NCBI RefSeq assembly: GCF_002142155.1
Contig: NZ_NASD01000004.1
Coordinates: 1 to 64,000 of the forward strand
Direction of reading: 5' to 3'
Length of the DNA stretch: 64,000 bases
From: Gilliamella apis
GTDB taxonomy: Bacteria; Pseudomonadota; Gammaproteobacteria; Enterobacterales; Orbaceae
In this document: positions 8,307 to 18,252 of the stretch, piece after piece
Layout: the number at the start of each line of letters is the position of its first letter
How positions within the stretch are numbered: position 1 is the first letter of the stretch
The notes under the pieces: generated by a model
The model's database searches: none
Told to the model about the DNA's origin: nothing
Seen by the model: only the letters and a program-made list of their open reading frames with translations
Program-made: the position numbers and the translations under genes

Positions 8307-10139
8307 TTACTCTACGGTCACCGATTTTGCTAGGTTACGAGGTTGGTCGACATCGGTACCTTTAATTAGGGCGACATGGTAAGCAAGTAATTGCGTCGGT
8401 ACTGTGTAGTAGATTGGCGCAGTAAGTTCTTCAATATGGGGTAAGTTGATAATATGCATAGTATCGTCGCTAACAAAACCAGCATCTTGCTCAGCAAACA
8501 CATAAAGTTGACCACCACGGGCACGCACTTCTTCAATATTGGCTTTGAGTTTTTCAAGTAAGTCATTCGTTGGCGCCATAACAATAACTGGCATATCTGC
8601 ATCAATTAACGCTAAAGGCCCATGTTTTAATTCACCAGCTGCATAAGCTTCGGCATGAATATAGGAGATCTCTTTTAGCTTTAATGATGCCTCTATAGCG
8701 ATTGGATATTCATCGCCACGACCTAAAAATAGTGCATGATGTTTATCGACAAAATGACCAGCAAGTTTTTTGATTACAGGTTCGGCCATTAATACTTGTT
8801 CTATACGGTTTGGTAAAGTTTGTAATGCATGGACGATTGCTTGTTCAGTGATTTCTGCCATATCATTAAGTCGGCCTAACTTAGCCACTAACAGTAATAA
8901 TACCGTCAATTGTGTGGTAAATGCTTTGGTTGAGGCGACACCAATTTCAACGCCAGCTTTGGTTAGTAAAACCAAATCAGCTTCTCGAACTAAAGTCGAT
9001 GCTGCCACATTACATACCGCAAGAGTGCTTAGGTAATTGTTCTGTTTAGCTAAGCGTAAAGCAGCAAGGGTATCGGCAGTTTCCCCCGATTGTGATAGGG
9101 TGATAAATAAACTGTTTTTGCGACGAGCTGGTTTTCGATAACGAAATTCCGAGGCAATTTCGACATCACAAGGAATGCCGGCTAAGGATTCAAACCAATA
9201 ACGAGCAACCATGCCTGCATTATAAGCTGTGCCACAGGCAACAATTTGGATGTGTTCAACTTGCTTGAGAATATGTTCAGCATTTGGGCCTAGTTCTGAT
9301 AAATCTACTTTGCCATGAGCCATGCGACCTTCTAAGGTATTTTTAATCGCATTCGGCTGTTCATAAATCTCTTTTTGCATGTAATGGTTAAAACCTGCTT
9401 TGCTGCCAGCATCATATTTGGCATCTGATTCAATGCAAGGGCGATTTATTTGATTAAAATTTTTGTCATAAATCGTTACTGAACGTTGAGTGACAAGCGC
9501 TATATCACCTTCTTCTAAGAAGATAAACTGCCGAGTTACTGGTAATAAAGCCAGTTGATCTGAGGCAATAAAGTTTTCGCCAATGCCACAACCAATAACA
9601 AGTGGGCTACCAGAACGTGCGGCAACTAGAATATCAGGATTTCGAGTGTCCATAATTACTGTACCATAAGCACCTCGTAAGAGTGGAATGGCTTTTTGCA
9701 CAGCTTCTAATAAGGAACACTCTTCAGTGCTGATGATGTCATGAATTAAGTGGGCAATGACTTCAGTATCTGTTTCTGAACGGAATTGGTAACCTTTCGC
9801 GATAAGTTTTTCACGAAGTGGTTCGAAATTTTCGATAATTCCATTATGTACAACGGCAATAAAGTCGGATATATGTGGGTGCGCATTATGTTCAACTGGT
9901 TCACCATGTGTTGCCCAGCGAGTGTGGGCTATACCGGTTGAACCGGCAACTGGTTGTTCGTTTACCGCATCTTTAAGCGCTTGTACTTTTCCTACCCGCC
10001 TTATTCGTTGTAATTCACCTGTTGGTGAAATAATAGCAAGTCCGGCAGAATCATAACCACGATATTCTAATCTCTTAAGTCCTTCTAATAAAATATCTGC
10101 CACATCACGCTTAGCGATTGCACCTACAATACCACACAT
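8307..10139 (-). CDS. glmS: Glutamine--fructose-6-phosphate aminotransferase (isomerizing)
   Basis: Makes glucosamine-6-phosphate from fructose-6-phosphate and glutamine, the entry step to UDP-GlcNAc for peptidoglycan and LPS. The 610-residue length matches E. coli (609). The N-terminal nucleophile Cys2 (MCGIVG) begins the glutaminase domain. Two SIS sugar-isomerase domains follow, and the C terminus ends [15 protein letters not shown] as in the family. It starts 3 bp after the glmU stop, with an AGAGGG ribosome site inside the end of glmU, so the two are one operon. Confidence 0.97.
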   Translation of the reverse strand: MCGIVGAIAKRDVADILLEGLKRLEYRGYDSAGLAIISPTGELQRIRRVGKVQALKDAVNEQPVAGSTGIAHTRWATHGEPVEHNAHPHISDFIAVVHNGIIENFEPLREKLIAKGYQFRSETDTEVIAHLIHDIISTEECSLLEAVQKAIPLLRGAYGTVIMDTRNPDILVAARSGSPLVIGCGIGENFIASDQLALLPVTRQFIFLEEGDIALVTQRSVTIYDKNFNQINRPCIESDAKYDAGSKAGFNHYMQKEIYEQPNAIKNTLEGRMAHGKVDLSELGPNAEHILKQVEHIQIVACGTAYNAGMVARYWFESLAGIPCDVEIASEFRYRKPARRKNSLFITLSQSGETADTLAALRLAKQNNYLSTLAVCNVAASTLVREADLVLLTKAGVEIGVASTKAFTTQLTVLLLLVAKLGRLNDMAEITEQAIVHALQTLPNRIEQVLMAEPVIKKLAGHFVDKHHALFLGRGDEYPIAIEASLKLKEISYIHAEAYAAGELKHGPLALIDADMPVIVMAPTNDLLEKLKANIEEVRARGGQLYVFAEQDAGFVSDDTMHIINLPHIEELTAPIYYTVPTQLLAYHVALIKGTDVDQPRNLAKSVTVE

Positions 10140-10142
10140 CGT

Positions 10143-11525
10143 TTATCCCTCTTTCGATTTCGTTGGTCTTTTCCAACCCGCAAGTTGTTTTTGTTTTACA
10201 CGACTAACCACTAATTCATTGTCGTTAACATCGTTAGTAACTGTTGTGCCAGCCGCAATAGTTGCTCCTTTACCTATTTTGACTGGGGCAATAAGTTGGC
10301 TGTCAGATCCAACAAAAACATCATCTTCGATAACTGTTTTAAATTTATTAGCACCATCATAATTACAGGTAATTGTGCCTGCGCCAATGTTGACATTACT
10401 GCCAATTTCACTGTCACCTAAATAACTTAAATGTCCGGCTTTGGTTGCATGGCCAAGATGAGCTTTTTTCAATTCAACAAAATTACCAACATGGGCATGA
10501 TCATCTAGTTTGCTGCCAGGTCTTATTCTGGCAAATGGTCCGATAGTACAGTGCTGAGCAATAATCGAATCTTCAATCACCGAGTATGGACTAATTTCGC
10601 TGTTATCGGCGATGGTGCAGTTTTTCAAAATACAGCCTGCACCGATAATGACATTATTTCCTAATGTCACATCGCCATGAATAATCACATTTGTATCAAT
10701 GATGACATCTTTACCATGAGTTAATTTTCCTCGTAGATCAAAACGGGCTGGATCAAGTAAAGTTACTCCAGCAAGTAATAATTGCTCGGCTTGATACTGT
10801 TGATAATGGCGTTCTAAAGTTGCTAACTGTAATCGATTGTTGACGCCTTCAACTTCAAATCGCTTTATTGGATGTGAAGTTAAAATTTCATAACCATCTT
10901 GATGTGCAAAGGCAATAATATCGGTTAAGTAATACTCTTTTTGCGCATTGTTATTGGTTAAACGCGCTAACCACTGCTTAAGTAATTTGCCTGTAACTAG
11001 CATAATACCAGTATTAATTTCGGTGATTTTTTGTTGTTCGGCATTGGCATCTTTTTGTTCAACGATAGCCACAACTTTACCATCTTTACGTTCGATTCGA
11101 CCATAGCCAGTTGGGTCATCTAAAATCACTGTTAATAAGGCAATACCTTGTTTGGGTTTACTAGCAATAAGATTTTGCAAAGTTTCAACTGAGATAAGTG
11201 GAGTATCGCCATATAAAATTAATATATCTTCATCATCTTGAATGTAAGGGATAGCTTGTTGAACCGCATGTCCTGTCCCTAATTGTTCAGCTTGATAAAC
11301 AAGTTGCACCGGCTGATTTTGTAACGATTTTTCAAGTTCGTTTTTGCCATGCCCATAAACAATATTGATGCGATTAGTATTAAGTTGTTGAACTGTATCA
11401 ATAACATGTTGTAACATCGGCTTACCGCCGATTTTATGTAAAACTTTAGGTAGGTTGGAATACATCCGTGTGCCTTTTCCTGCCGCCAAAATAATAGCAC
11501 TACGTTTTGGAGGTGAAATTGCCAT
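10143..11525 (-). CDS. glmU: Bifunctional GlmU: glucosamine-1-P acetyltransferase / GlcNAc-1-P uridyltransferase
   Basis: Makes UDP-GlcNAc from glucosamine-1-phosphate, acetyl-CoA and UTP. The N-terminal nucleotidyltransferase domain has LAAGKGTRM around residues 13-21. The C-terminal half is a left-handed beta-helix of hexapeptide repeats (for example VIIGAGC and [12 protein letters not shown]). 460 residues against 456 in E. coli. It is the first gene of the glmU-glmS operon and is divergent from hemG with about 140 bp between them. Confidence 0.97.
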   Translation of the reverse strand: MAISPPKRSAIILAAGKGTRMYSNLPKVLHKIGGKPMLQHVIDTVQQLNTNRINIVYGHGKNELEKSLQNQPVQLVYQAEQLGTGHAVQQAIPYIQDDEDILILYGDTPLISVETLQNLIASKPKQGIALLTVILDDPTGYGRIERKDGKVVAIVEQKDANAEQQKITEINTGIMLVTGKLLKQWLARLTNNNAQKEYYLTDIIAFAHQDGYEILTSHPIKRFEVEGVNNRLQLATLERHYQQYQAEQLLLAGVTLLDPARFDLRGKLTHGKDVIIDTNVIIHGDVTLGNNVIIGAGCILKNCTIADNSEISPYSVIEDSIIAQHCTIGPFARIRPGSKLDDHAHVGNFVELKKAHLGHATKAGHLSYLGDSEIGSNVNIGAGTITCNYDGANKFKTVIEDDVFVGSDSQLIAPVKIGKGATIAAGTTVTNDVNDNELVVSRVKQKQLAGWKRPTKSKEG

Positions 11526-11663
11526 AATCAGTTCCGGTCTGGTTAAATAAGGCTAATACTATAATCAAAGTTTTCCATGAAATCACCCCGAAATTATTAA
11601 TTTTTATCCTAAAAAAAGAATTATTGATATTTACCAAGAGTTTTAATAAAAGGAAGCATTGTT

Positions 11664-12209
11664 ATGAATAGCATTATCAAGGTTTTATTGCTTTATACCA
11701 CTCATGAAAAGCAAACCTTTAAAATCATGCAGCGAATAAAAACACAGCTTGCCGGTAAATGTGATTGTGATTTGATTGAGTTACTACCAGATAGCCACAT
11801 AGATCTTACTAATTACCAAGCGGTATTAATTGGTTGTTCTATTCGCTATGGTTTTTATAGTAAAACCATGAAGAAATTTATTGATACTAATTTTGCGCAA
11901 TTAAATACGCTTAAATCGGGATTCTTCGGTGTGAATGTGGTGGCAAGAAAACCGCATAAAAATACGCCTGAAACGAATATATATACTAAAAAATTCTTAG
12001 CTAAAATTGCCTGGCAACCAACGATTAAAGCGGTATTTGCTGGGGCACTTTATTATCCAAAATATAATTGGTTTGATCGTAATATGATTCGCTTTATTAT
12101 GTGGTTGGGTAAAGGTGATACCGATGTGACTAAAGAAGTGATCGAGTACACAAATTGGGACAAAGTAGATGAGTTTGCTCATCAATTTGCGACACTTATC
12201 AATGAGTAA
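11664..12209 (+). CDS. hemG: Menaquinone-dependent protoporphyrinogen IX dehydrogenase HemG
   Basis: Flavodoxin-like enzyme that oxidises protoporphyrinogen IX to protoporphyrin IX using the quinone pool, so haem synthesis can proceed without oxygen. 181 residues; E. coli HemG is 181. Conserved stretches include GCSIRYGFY, VNVVARKP and FAGALYYPKYNWFDR. AAGGA lies upstream of the ATG. The N-terminal LLLYTTHEKQT replaces the usual flavodoxin FMN-binding loop. It is likely a single-gene unit. Confidence 0.92.
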   Translation: MNSIIKVLLLYTTHEKQTFKIMQRIKTQLAGKCDCDLIELLPDSHIDLTNYQAVLIGCSIRYGFYSKTMKKFIDTNFAQLNTLKSGFFGVNVVARKPHKNTPETNIYTKKFLAKIAWQPTIKAVFAGALYYPKYNWFDRNMIRFIMWLGKGDTDVTKEVIEYTNWDKVDEFAHQFATLINE

Positions 12210-12280
12210 TCTTAGTTATCTCTATAAAATAAGTCAGTATTTTCGTTAAATATCAAGTCTTAAAGTTCTTTTTAAGAAAC

Positions 12281-12322
12281 TTTGTGATATAGATCAACAT
12301 TTTTACTAAAAAGGTGTACAAT
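12281..12322 (+). promoter_or_regulatory. Probable typA promoter with a CRP/FNR-like site
   Basis: TGTGA-TATAGA-TCAAC at 12283-12298 is a partial CRP/FNR-type dyad. TACAAT at 12317-12322 can serve as a -10 box, which would put the dyad near position -40, a class II activator location. One half-site matches well and the other poorly, so this is tentative. Confidence 0.3.
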
Positions 12323-12363
12323 ATTGCGCCTATAGAATTTATCTCCTAATTGGGATTTTAATT

Positions 12364-14187
12364 GTGATTGAAAATTTAAGAAATATAGCCATTATTGCTC
12401 ACGTTGACCATGGTAAAACAACCTTGGTTGATAAATTATTAAAACAGTCTGGTACGCTTGATAATTTACGTGGTGACGACAATGAAAGAATAATGGACTC
12501 TAATGCGCTTGAAAAAGAGCGTGGTATTACTATTTTAGCTAAAAATACCGCTATCGATTGGAATGGTTATCGTATTAATATTGTTGATACTCCAGGACAT
12601 GCCGATTTTGGTGGTGAAGTTGAACGTGTAATGTCAATGGTTGATTCGGTATTATTGCTGGTTGATGCAATGGACGGACCAATGCCACAAACACGTTTTG
12701 TTACCCAAAAAGCGTTTGCTTATGGTTTAAAACCGATTGTTGTTATCAATAAAGTTGACCGTCCAGGCGCTCGTCCTGATTGGGTTGTCGATCAAGTATT
12801 CGATTTATTTGTAAATCTAGGTGCAACTGATGAACAGCTTGATTTCCCAATTGTTTATGCATCAGCATTAATGGGATTTGCAGGACTTGATCATGAAGAT
12901 ATGGCTGAAGATATGACGCCATTATTTGAAGCAATTGTTGAACATGTTGAGCCACCAGCAGTTGACTTAGATGGTCCTTTCCAAATGCAAATTTCACAAC
13001 TTGATTATAATAACTATGTTGGTGTTATTGGTATTGGTCGTATTAAACGTGGTCGTGTTAAACCAAATCAACAAGTCACTATTGTTGATAGTGAAGGTAA
13101 TAAACGTACTGGTAAAGTAGGCCAAGTATTAGGTCATTTAGGTTTACAACGTTATGAAGCCGAAGTTGCTGAAGCAGGTGATATTATTGCGATCACTGGT
13201 TTAGGTGAACTCGGTATCTCTGATACGATTTGTGATAATAGTTGCGTTGAAGCATTACCAGCATTAAGTGTTGATGAACCAACTGTTACTATGTTCTTTA
13301 ATGTTAATAGCTCACCATTTGCTGGCAAAGAAGGTAAATATGTGACTTCACGTCAAATTCTTGAGCGTTTAAACAAAGAACTGGTACATAATGTGGCATT
13401 GCGTGTTGAAGAAACTCCAGATCCAGATGCATTTAAAGTTTCTGGTCGTGGTGAGTTGCACTTATCGGTTCTTATCGAAAATATGCGTCGTGAAGGTTAT
13501 GAGCTTGGGGTATCACGTCCTAAAGTTATCTATAGAGAAATCGATGGTAAAAAGCAAGAACCTTTCGAACAAGTGACTTTAGATATTGAAGAACAGCACC
13601 AAGGTTCAGTGATGGAAGCTTTAGGTCTACGTAAAGGTGATTTAACCAATATGTTACCTGATGGTAAAGGACGTGTGCGTTTAGATTATGTTATTCCAAG
13701 TCGTGGTCTTATTGGTTTTAGAACTGAATTTATGACGATGACCTCAGGTACTGGTTTACTTTACTCAACATTTAGCCATTATGATGATGTACGTCCAGGT
13801 GAAATCGGCCAACGTAATAATGGTGTAATGATTTCGAACGGTACAGGTAAAGCGTTAGCTTATGCACTTTATAGCTTACAAGATCGCGGTAAATTATTCC
13901 TTGGTCATGGTGCAGAAGTGTATGAAGGACAAATTATTGGTATTCATACCCGCTCAAATGATTTAACCGTTAACTGCTTAACTGGTAAAAAATTAACTAA
14001 CATGCGAGCATCGGGTACTGATGAAGCCACTACGCTTTCGCCACCAGTTAAAATGACATTAGAACAAGCATTAGAATTTATTGATGATGATGAATTAGTA
14101 GAAGTTACACCATTATCTGTACGTTTGCGTAAACGTCATTTAACTGAAAATGATCGTAAACGAGCATTCAGAAGCAATAAAGAGTAA
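12364..14187 (+). CDS. typA: Ribosome-associated translational GTPase TypA/BipA
   Basis: Elongation-factor-like GTPase that helps 50S assembly and stress or cold adaptation. 607 residues, as in E. coli. G1 motif AHVDHGKTT at 12-20, switch [17 protein letters not shown], and G4 [10 protein letters not shown]. The EF-G-like domain III and the family-specific C terminus are complete. The start is a GTG ([10 protein letters not shown] aligns with the E. coli start). The upstream ribosome site is weak. The gene ends in a strong bidirectional terminator. Confidence 0.96.
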   Translation: MIENLRNIAIIAHVDHGKTTLVDKLLKQSGTLDNLRGDDNERIMDSNALEKERGITILAKNTAIDWNGYRINIVDTPGHADFGGEVERVMSMVDSVLLLVDAMDGPMPQTRFVTQKAFAYGLKPIVVINKVDRPGARPDWVVDQVFDLFVNLGATDEQLDFPIVYASALMGFAGLDHEDMAEDMTPLFEAIVEHVEPPAVDLDGPFQMQISQLDYNNYVGVIGIGRIKRGRVKPNQQVTIVDSEGNKRTGKVGQVLGHLGLQRYEAEVAEAGDIIAITGLGELGISDTICDNSCVEALPALSVDEPTVTMFFNVNSSPFAGKEGKYVTSRQILERLNKELVHNVALRVEETPDPDAFKVSGRGELHLSVLIENMRREGYELGVSRPKVIYREIDGKKQEPFEQVTLDIEEQHQGSVMEALGLRKGDLTNMLPDGKGRVRLDYVIPSRGLIGFRTEFMTMTSGTGLLYSTFSHYDDVRPGEIGQRNNGVMISNGTGKALAYALYSLQDRGKLFLGHGAEVYEGQIIGIHTRSNDLTVNCLTGKKLTNMRASGTDEATTLSPPVKMTLEQALEFIDDDELVEVTPLSVRLRKRHLTENDRKRAFRSNKE

Positions 14188-14236
14188 TGTCAGTAAAAAA
14201 CTAGCAAGTTTAACTTGTTAGTTTAAATTAGAAATG

Positions 14237-14266
14237 AAAACCTCGCTAATTAGCGAGGTTTTTTTT
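14237..14266. terminator. Bidirectional rho-independent terminator between typA and the ferredoxin gene
   Basis: Perfect 18-bp palindrome at 14241-14258 (CCTCGCTAA/TTAGCGAGG) with A4 on the left and T8 on the right, so it works for typA on plus and, less strongly, for the ferredoxin gene on minus. The left part contains the stop codon and last codons of the minus-strand gene. A second weaker stem (CTAGCAAG/CTTGTTAG) lies just upstream. Confidence 0.9.
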
Positions 14267-14638
14267 GGCTTTAACTCTGGCGATAGCATCGGCAATTGAT
14301 TGCTTGCGATCTTTTTGTGTAGTCGTATTGCTTATTGGCATCGACTTAGGAAATAAAATTGTTGGTGGTACCAGTTGATTGTGATTTAATCGTTGCTGTT
14401 TTTTTTGCGTCAACAGTAACTCTTCCTGTTCATTCAAGGCAACACCTAGTGTACTTAAGGTAATACAGTCAGTTGGACAAGTATTAATACAATTACTACA
14501 AGATGTACAATATTGTGGCAATATGGTATGTAATACTTGTTTGCTTCCTACAATAGCATCAGTAGGGCAAACGCGTATACATTTGCCACAACCAATACAA
14601 TTTTCTTCATCAATTAACGCTTTATATTGTGTTTGCAT
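14246..14638 (-). CDS. RnfB/RsxB-like 2[4Fe-4S] ferredoxin-domain protein
   Basis: 130 residues with two complete 4Fe-4S motifs: Cys 14, 17, 20, 24 and Cys 44, 47, 50, 54. The segment [21 protein letters not shown] strongly resembles the ferredoxin domain of RsxB/RnfB, but the N-terminal membrane segment and first cluster domain of RnfB are absent. The C-terminal 70 residues are polar and lysine-rich. It starts 14 bp after the fhs stop, so the two are co-transcribed. Its redox partner is unknown. The last codons (K-K-N-L-A-N) are encoded inside the terminator stem. Confidence 0.8.
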   Translation of the reverse strand: MQTQYKALIDEENCIGCGKCIRVCPTDAIVGSKQVLHTILPQYCTSCSNCINTCPTDCITLSTLGVALNEQEELLLTQKKQQRLNHNQLVPPTILFPKSMPISNTTTQKDRKQSIADAIARVKAKKNLAN

Positions 14639-14652
14639 AATAATTTTTTAAA

Positions 14653-16359
14653 TTAACTTAAACCAACAATATTACCATCTTTGTCAATATCGATATTTCG
14701 ATAAGCCGGATTAGTACCAAGGCCAGGCATTGTCATCACATTACCTGCATAAACCCGAATAAAACCAGCACCTGCCGAAATTGCTAAATGGCTGATATCA
14801 ACATCAAAATCGGTTGGTACATTTTTTAAGTTTGCATCAGCACTAATTGACATTGGTGTTTTCGCGATACAAAGTGGTAAATGATCTAATTTTAATGCTT
14901 CAATTTCTTTAATGTTTTTAAGCGCGGTGTCTGATAAATTAGCTTTATTGGCACCATATTTTTTTACCATTGTTTGGATTTTATCTATTAATGGCATACT
15001 GTCAGGATAAGGTAACTTGATTTCACTTGGCATATCACACGCTTTAATCACATGTTTAGCCAGTTTTTCTGCGCCTTTACCACCTTGAGTAAATACTTCA
15101 CTGACTTCACAAGCAAATGCACCGTGTTCAATGGCGTATTTTTGTAAAAATGCTAATTCTTCCTCACTATCATGTGGGAATCGATTGATTGCTACAATCA
15201 CTTGTAAACCATAACTTTTAGCATTATTAATATGCCACGCTAAATTAGCTGCACCAATTTCAAGCAATTCTACATTAGACTCTGAAATCTCTTTTGGTAT
15301 GGCTTGTCCTGGCTTGATATTATACTTACCACTATTGGATTTTAAGCTACGCACAGTTGCAACAAGCACTACACAAGATGCCTTGATACCAGCTTGACGG
15401 TATTTAATATTAAAGAATTTTTCCATTCCCATGTCTGAGCCGAATCCTGCTTCGGTTATAACATAGTCAGCTAATTGCATAGCAATGCGGTCAGCGATAA
15501 CTGATGAGTTACCATGGGCGATATTAGCAAATGGGCCTGCATGGATTAATACAGGTGTATTTTCCACTGTTTGCATAAGGTTTGGATTAATGGCATTTTT
15601 AAGCAGAACGGTCATTGCCCCAGCAACTTCAAGTTGTTCAGCAGTAATTGGTTCACCATTAGTGTTATAGGCTAAAATAATTCGTCCAATTCGTGCGCGC
15701 ATATCATGTAAGTCAGAAGCCAACGCCAATATTGCCATCAGTTCAGAGGCAGCGGTGATCTCAAATCCGTCACGGCGTTCAATACCATTGACGCCACCGC
15801 CAACACCGACAGTAATATTACGCAGAGCGCGATCATTGTGATCGATAACGCGTTTCCAAACAATACGATTAACATCGATGTTTAAACGTGGTAAACCAGT
15901 TTGTGCTGTAAATTCATCACCAAGGCGCTCTTCATGATAAAGACGAGAATCTAATGCCGCAGACGCCAGATCATGGGCTGCAGTTATAGCGTGGATATCG
16001 CCAGTAAGATGAAGATTTAATGTTTCCATCGGCAAAACTTCGGCTTGCCCGCCACCGGCAGCACCACCTTTAACGCCAAACACTGGTCCTAAACTAGGTT
16101 GACGAATACAAGCGATAGCAGATTTACCTAAATAGTTAAGACCTTCACTCAAACCTATTGTATTAACTGTTTTACCTTCACCTAACGGAGTTGGCGTAAT
16201 AGCGGTAACTAAAACTAATTTACCATCCGCTCTATTTTGCTTGTCGTTAAGAATTGATAAGTCGATTTTGGCGACATGCTTGCCGTAAGGAAGTACGTAT
16301 TGTTCAGGAATATTACATTTTTCAGCGATTTCAGTTATTGGGCGTAAGGGCATTTTCAT
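14653..16359 (-). CDS. fhs: Formate--tetrahydrofolate ligase
   Basis: ATP-dependent formation of 10-formyl-THF from formate and THF, which lets the cell use formate from pyruvate formate-lyase for purines and formyl-Met. 568 residues, normal for the family. P-loop [10 protein letters not shown] at 55-64, followed by [15 protein letters not shown] and a C-terminal [10 protein letters not shown]-like stretch. E. coli K-12 lacks this gene. It forms an operon with the RnfB-like ferredoxin. Start ATG at 16359 or 16353; both are near an ACGAG sequence. Confidence 0.95.
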   Translation of the reverse strand: MKMPLRPITEIAEKCNIPEQYVLPYGKHVAKIDLSILNDKQNRADGKLVLVTAITPTPLGEGKTVNTIGLSEGLNYLGKSAIACIRQPSLGPVFGVKGGAAGGGQAEVLPMETLNLHLTGDIHAITAAHDLASAALDSRLYHEERLGDEFTAQTGLPRLNIDVNRIVWKRVIDHNDRALRNITVGVGGGVNGIERRDGFEITAASELMAILALASDLHDMRARIGRIILAYNTNGEPITAEQLEVAGAMTVLLKNAINPNLMQTVENTPVLIHAGPFANIAHGNSSVIADRIAMQLADYVITEAGFGSDMGMEKFFNIKYRQAGIKASCVVLVATVRSLKSNSGKYNIKPGQAIPKEISESNVELLEIGAANLAWHINNAKSYGLQVIVAINRFPHDSEEELAFLQKYAIEHGAFACEVSEVFTQGGKGAEKLAKHVIKACDMPSEIKLPYPDSMPLIDKIQTMVKKYGANKANLSDTALKNIKEIEALKLDHLPLCIAKTPMSISADANLKNVPTDFDVDISHLAISAGAGFIRVYAGNVMTMPGLGTNPAYRNIDIDKDGNIVGLS

Positions 16360-16504
16360 TCTCGTATTGCAATAAATTAGGCTGTCAGTATAAAGAATTT
16401 AAAATGCCGAATAAAGCAACAATTTAATCTTTATTGATTTTCGGCACAATCTTTAATTATATTGTTATAATGGGCAAATTTTTAAACTATAGGATAATTG
16501 TCAA

Positions 16505-17593
16505 ATGAATTGGTTTTCACAGTATTCGCTTTTCCTGGCTGAAACAGTAACTGTTGTTGTTGCTATTCTAGCAATATTAATATTTATTTTATGTCAGCGT
16601 CGAAAATCATCCACAGTTGCTGGCCGAATGTCAGTTAAAGATATAAGCCAAGAGTATGAACAAGCTAAAGATGAAATGTTAATGTCTAGTATGGACGAGG
16701 TTGAAGCCAAACAATTCACTAAAGATCTAAAAAAACAAAAAAAACTTGAAAAGAAACAGGCTAAACAAGCAGCTAAACTAAATAAGAAACAAACAGATAC
16801 TGCGGCGTCGGACGATACTGTAAAATCACCCGAGACAACGTCTGCTTTACAGACAAAACCTAAACTGTTTGTTCTATCATTTAATGGTAGTATGGATGCG
16901 CATGAAGTTGAAGAGTTGCGCCAAGAAATTACTGCCGTATTAGCTATCATCAAACCAGAAGACGAAGTTGTGGTGAAACTTGAAAGCCCAGGTGGGGTAG
17001 TGCATGGTTATGGGTTGGCCGCTTCGCAATTATTACGATTTAGAACACGAAATATCCCTTTTACTGCGGTGGTAGATAAAGTTGCCGCCAGTGGCGGCTA
17101 TATGATGGCATGTACTGCTAACAAAATAGTTGCAGCGCCATTTGCTATTGTTGGTTCAATTGGGGTAGTTGCGCAAATTCCTAACTTTAATCGATTACTT
17201 AAAAAGCATGATGTTGATATTGAATTGCAAACAGCAGGCGAATACAAGCGAACTTTAACCATGTTTGGTGAAAACACTGACGAAGGTCGTCAAAAATTCA
17301 AGCAAGAATTGGAAGAGACTCATCTATTATTTAAAGACTTTGTAAAAGAGTATCGACCTAATATTGATATTGAACAGGTTGCTACAGGAGAACATTGGTT
17401 TGCAACACAAGCTAAAGAAAAGGGTTTAGTTGACGAAATTAGTACCAGTGATGATTTTATCTTATCGCATTTAGACACGCATAAAATCATTGCAGTTAAC
17501 TATCAACGAAAACAAAAGCTATCAGAAAAACTCTCGAAAAATGTTGTAAAAGGCATGGAAAGGTTATTCTTTAGACAAGGAAACGGACTATAA
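16505..17593 (+). CDS. sohB: Inner-membrane peptidase SohB, S49 family
   Basis: Signal-peptide-peptidase-like serine protease. 362 residues (E. coli 349). An N-terminal membrane helix (about 10-30) is followed by a long charged linker rich in Lys and Gln (65-100), then the S49 core. Catalytic Ser196 is in VAASGGYM and the general-base lysine is Lys248 in AGEYKRT. It is divergent from fhs. The terminator stem overlaps the end of the gene. Confidence 0.93.
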   Translation: MNWFSQYSLFLAETVTVVVAILAILIFILCQRRKSSTVAGRMSVKDISQEYEQAKDEMLMSSMDEVEAKQFTKDLKKQKKLEKKQAKQAAKLNKKQTDTAASDDTVKSPETTSALQTKPKLFVLSFNGSMDAHEVEELRQEITAVLAIIKPEDEVVVKLESPGGVVHGYGLAASQLLRFRTRNIPFTAVVDKVAASGGYMMACTANKIVAAPFAIVGSIGVVAQIPNFNRLLKKHDVDIELQTAGEYKRTLTMFGENTDEGRQKFKQELEETHLLFKDFVKEYRPNIDIEQVATGEHWFATQAKEKGLVDEISTSDDFILSHLDTHKIIAVNYQRKQKLSEKLSKNVVKGMERLFFRQGNGL

Positions 17594-17608
17594 CAGTCCG
17601 TTTTTTTA
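17583..17608 (+). terminator. Rho-independent terminator of sohB, overlapping the stop codon
   Basis: ACGGACT-ATAAC-AGTCCGT with T7 after it. The TAA stop (17591-17593) lies in the loop, so the last codons of sohB form the left arm. Confidence 0.9.
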
Positions 17609-18067
17609 TAAATGTCTCAGCTAAATTTATTACAACCCAATCATAAAATTTGCAAAATCTCATCAAGATAATCGTTAAAGTTGATATTTTTTAACAATGA
17701 TTAATTAACTTCAAAATAGCTTATTTTTAAGAATTTTAATGGTAAAAATTAGCTTAATTACTGAATATCGACAACTTAAAAAGAGCAACGAGTTATAGAT
17801 AAATATTTAGATAATTTATTGCTTAGTGATCTATTCTACGGACAATTTTTTAGCAAAAAAATAAGAAATAAGGCAAAAAATATAGGTTTAAAAAATTAAA
17901 TACCTTTACAAAAATTAACAATTTAGAGGTAAAAAAAATTGCATACTTTTTACTTAATCTCTATACTTTTCCTTATTCTTATTAAAGTGAAATTACTGAT
18001 TAGTAGTTAGTCAATTAAACGAAATAAATTAATATAAAACATTAATTTATTTGACATGGACTTTATT
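17609..18067. other. Very AT-rich region upstream of the phase-variable surface gene
   Basis: No gene is visible. 17838-17885 (GGACAATTTTTTAGC with a following A-rich run) resembles 19958-20000 on the far side of the surface gene. A good sigma-70 promoter is present near 17939. The rest is low-complexity A/T. Confidence 0.4.
17939..17967 (+). promoter_or_regulatory. Sigma-70 promoter for the surface-protein gene
   Basis: TTGCAT, a 17-bp spacer, then TATACT. Transcription would begin near 17974, leaving a leader of about 95 nt before the ATG at 18068. Confidence 0.5.
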
Positions 18068-18127
18068 ATGAGCTATAATTTTAACACCAAACACCAAACA
18101 CCAAACCTGCCCAAACCAATAATTTAA
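18068..18127 (+). other. N-terminal reading frame of the surface gene, cut off by a frameshift (OFF phase)
   Basis: ATG AGC TAT AAT starts here with a TGGA ribosome-site element 7 bases upstream. It runs through the heptamer repeat and stops after 19 codons. With one extra 7-bp copy it would continue directly into the long frame that is open from 18085 to 19617. Confidence 0.65.
18083..18106 (+). repeat. Heptanucleotide tandem repeat (AACACCA) x3 in a 5' coding region
   Basis: Three perfect copies of AACACCA at 18083-18103 plus AAC. Because 7 is not a multiple of 3, each gain or loss of a unit changes the frame. Three copies separate the ATG at 18068 from the downstream frame; four copies would join them into a 518-residue protein. 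Confidence 0.9.
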
Positions 18128-18252
18128 ATTCGCCTAATTTTAGCAATCAAGGTTTAATATTTCGTCAGAGTTTATTCCTCCACCAAAACTTAAGAAATTT
18201 TTTTAGTTCGATTTTATTTAAGCCAATTTTTTCGGTATTAGCGCTTGTTTTA

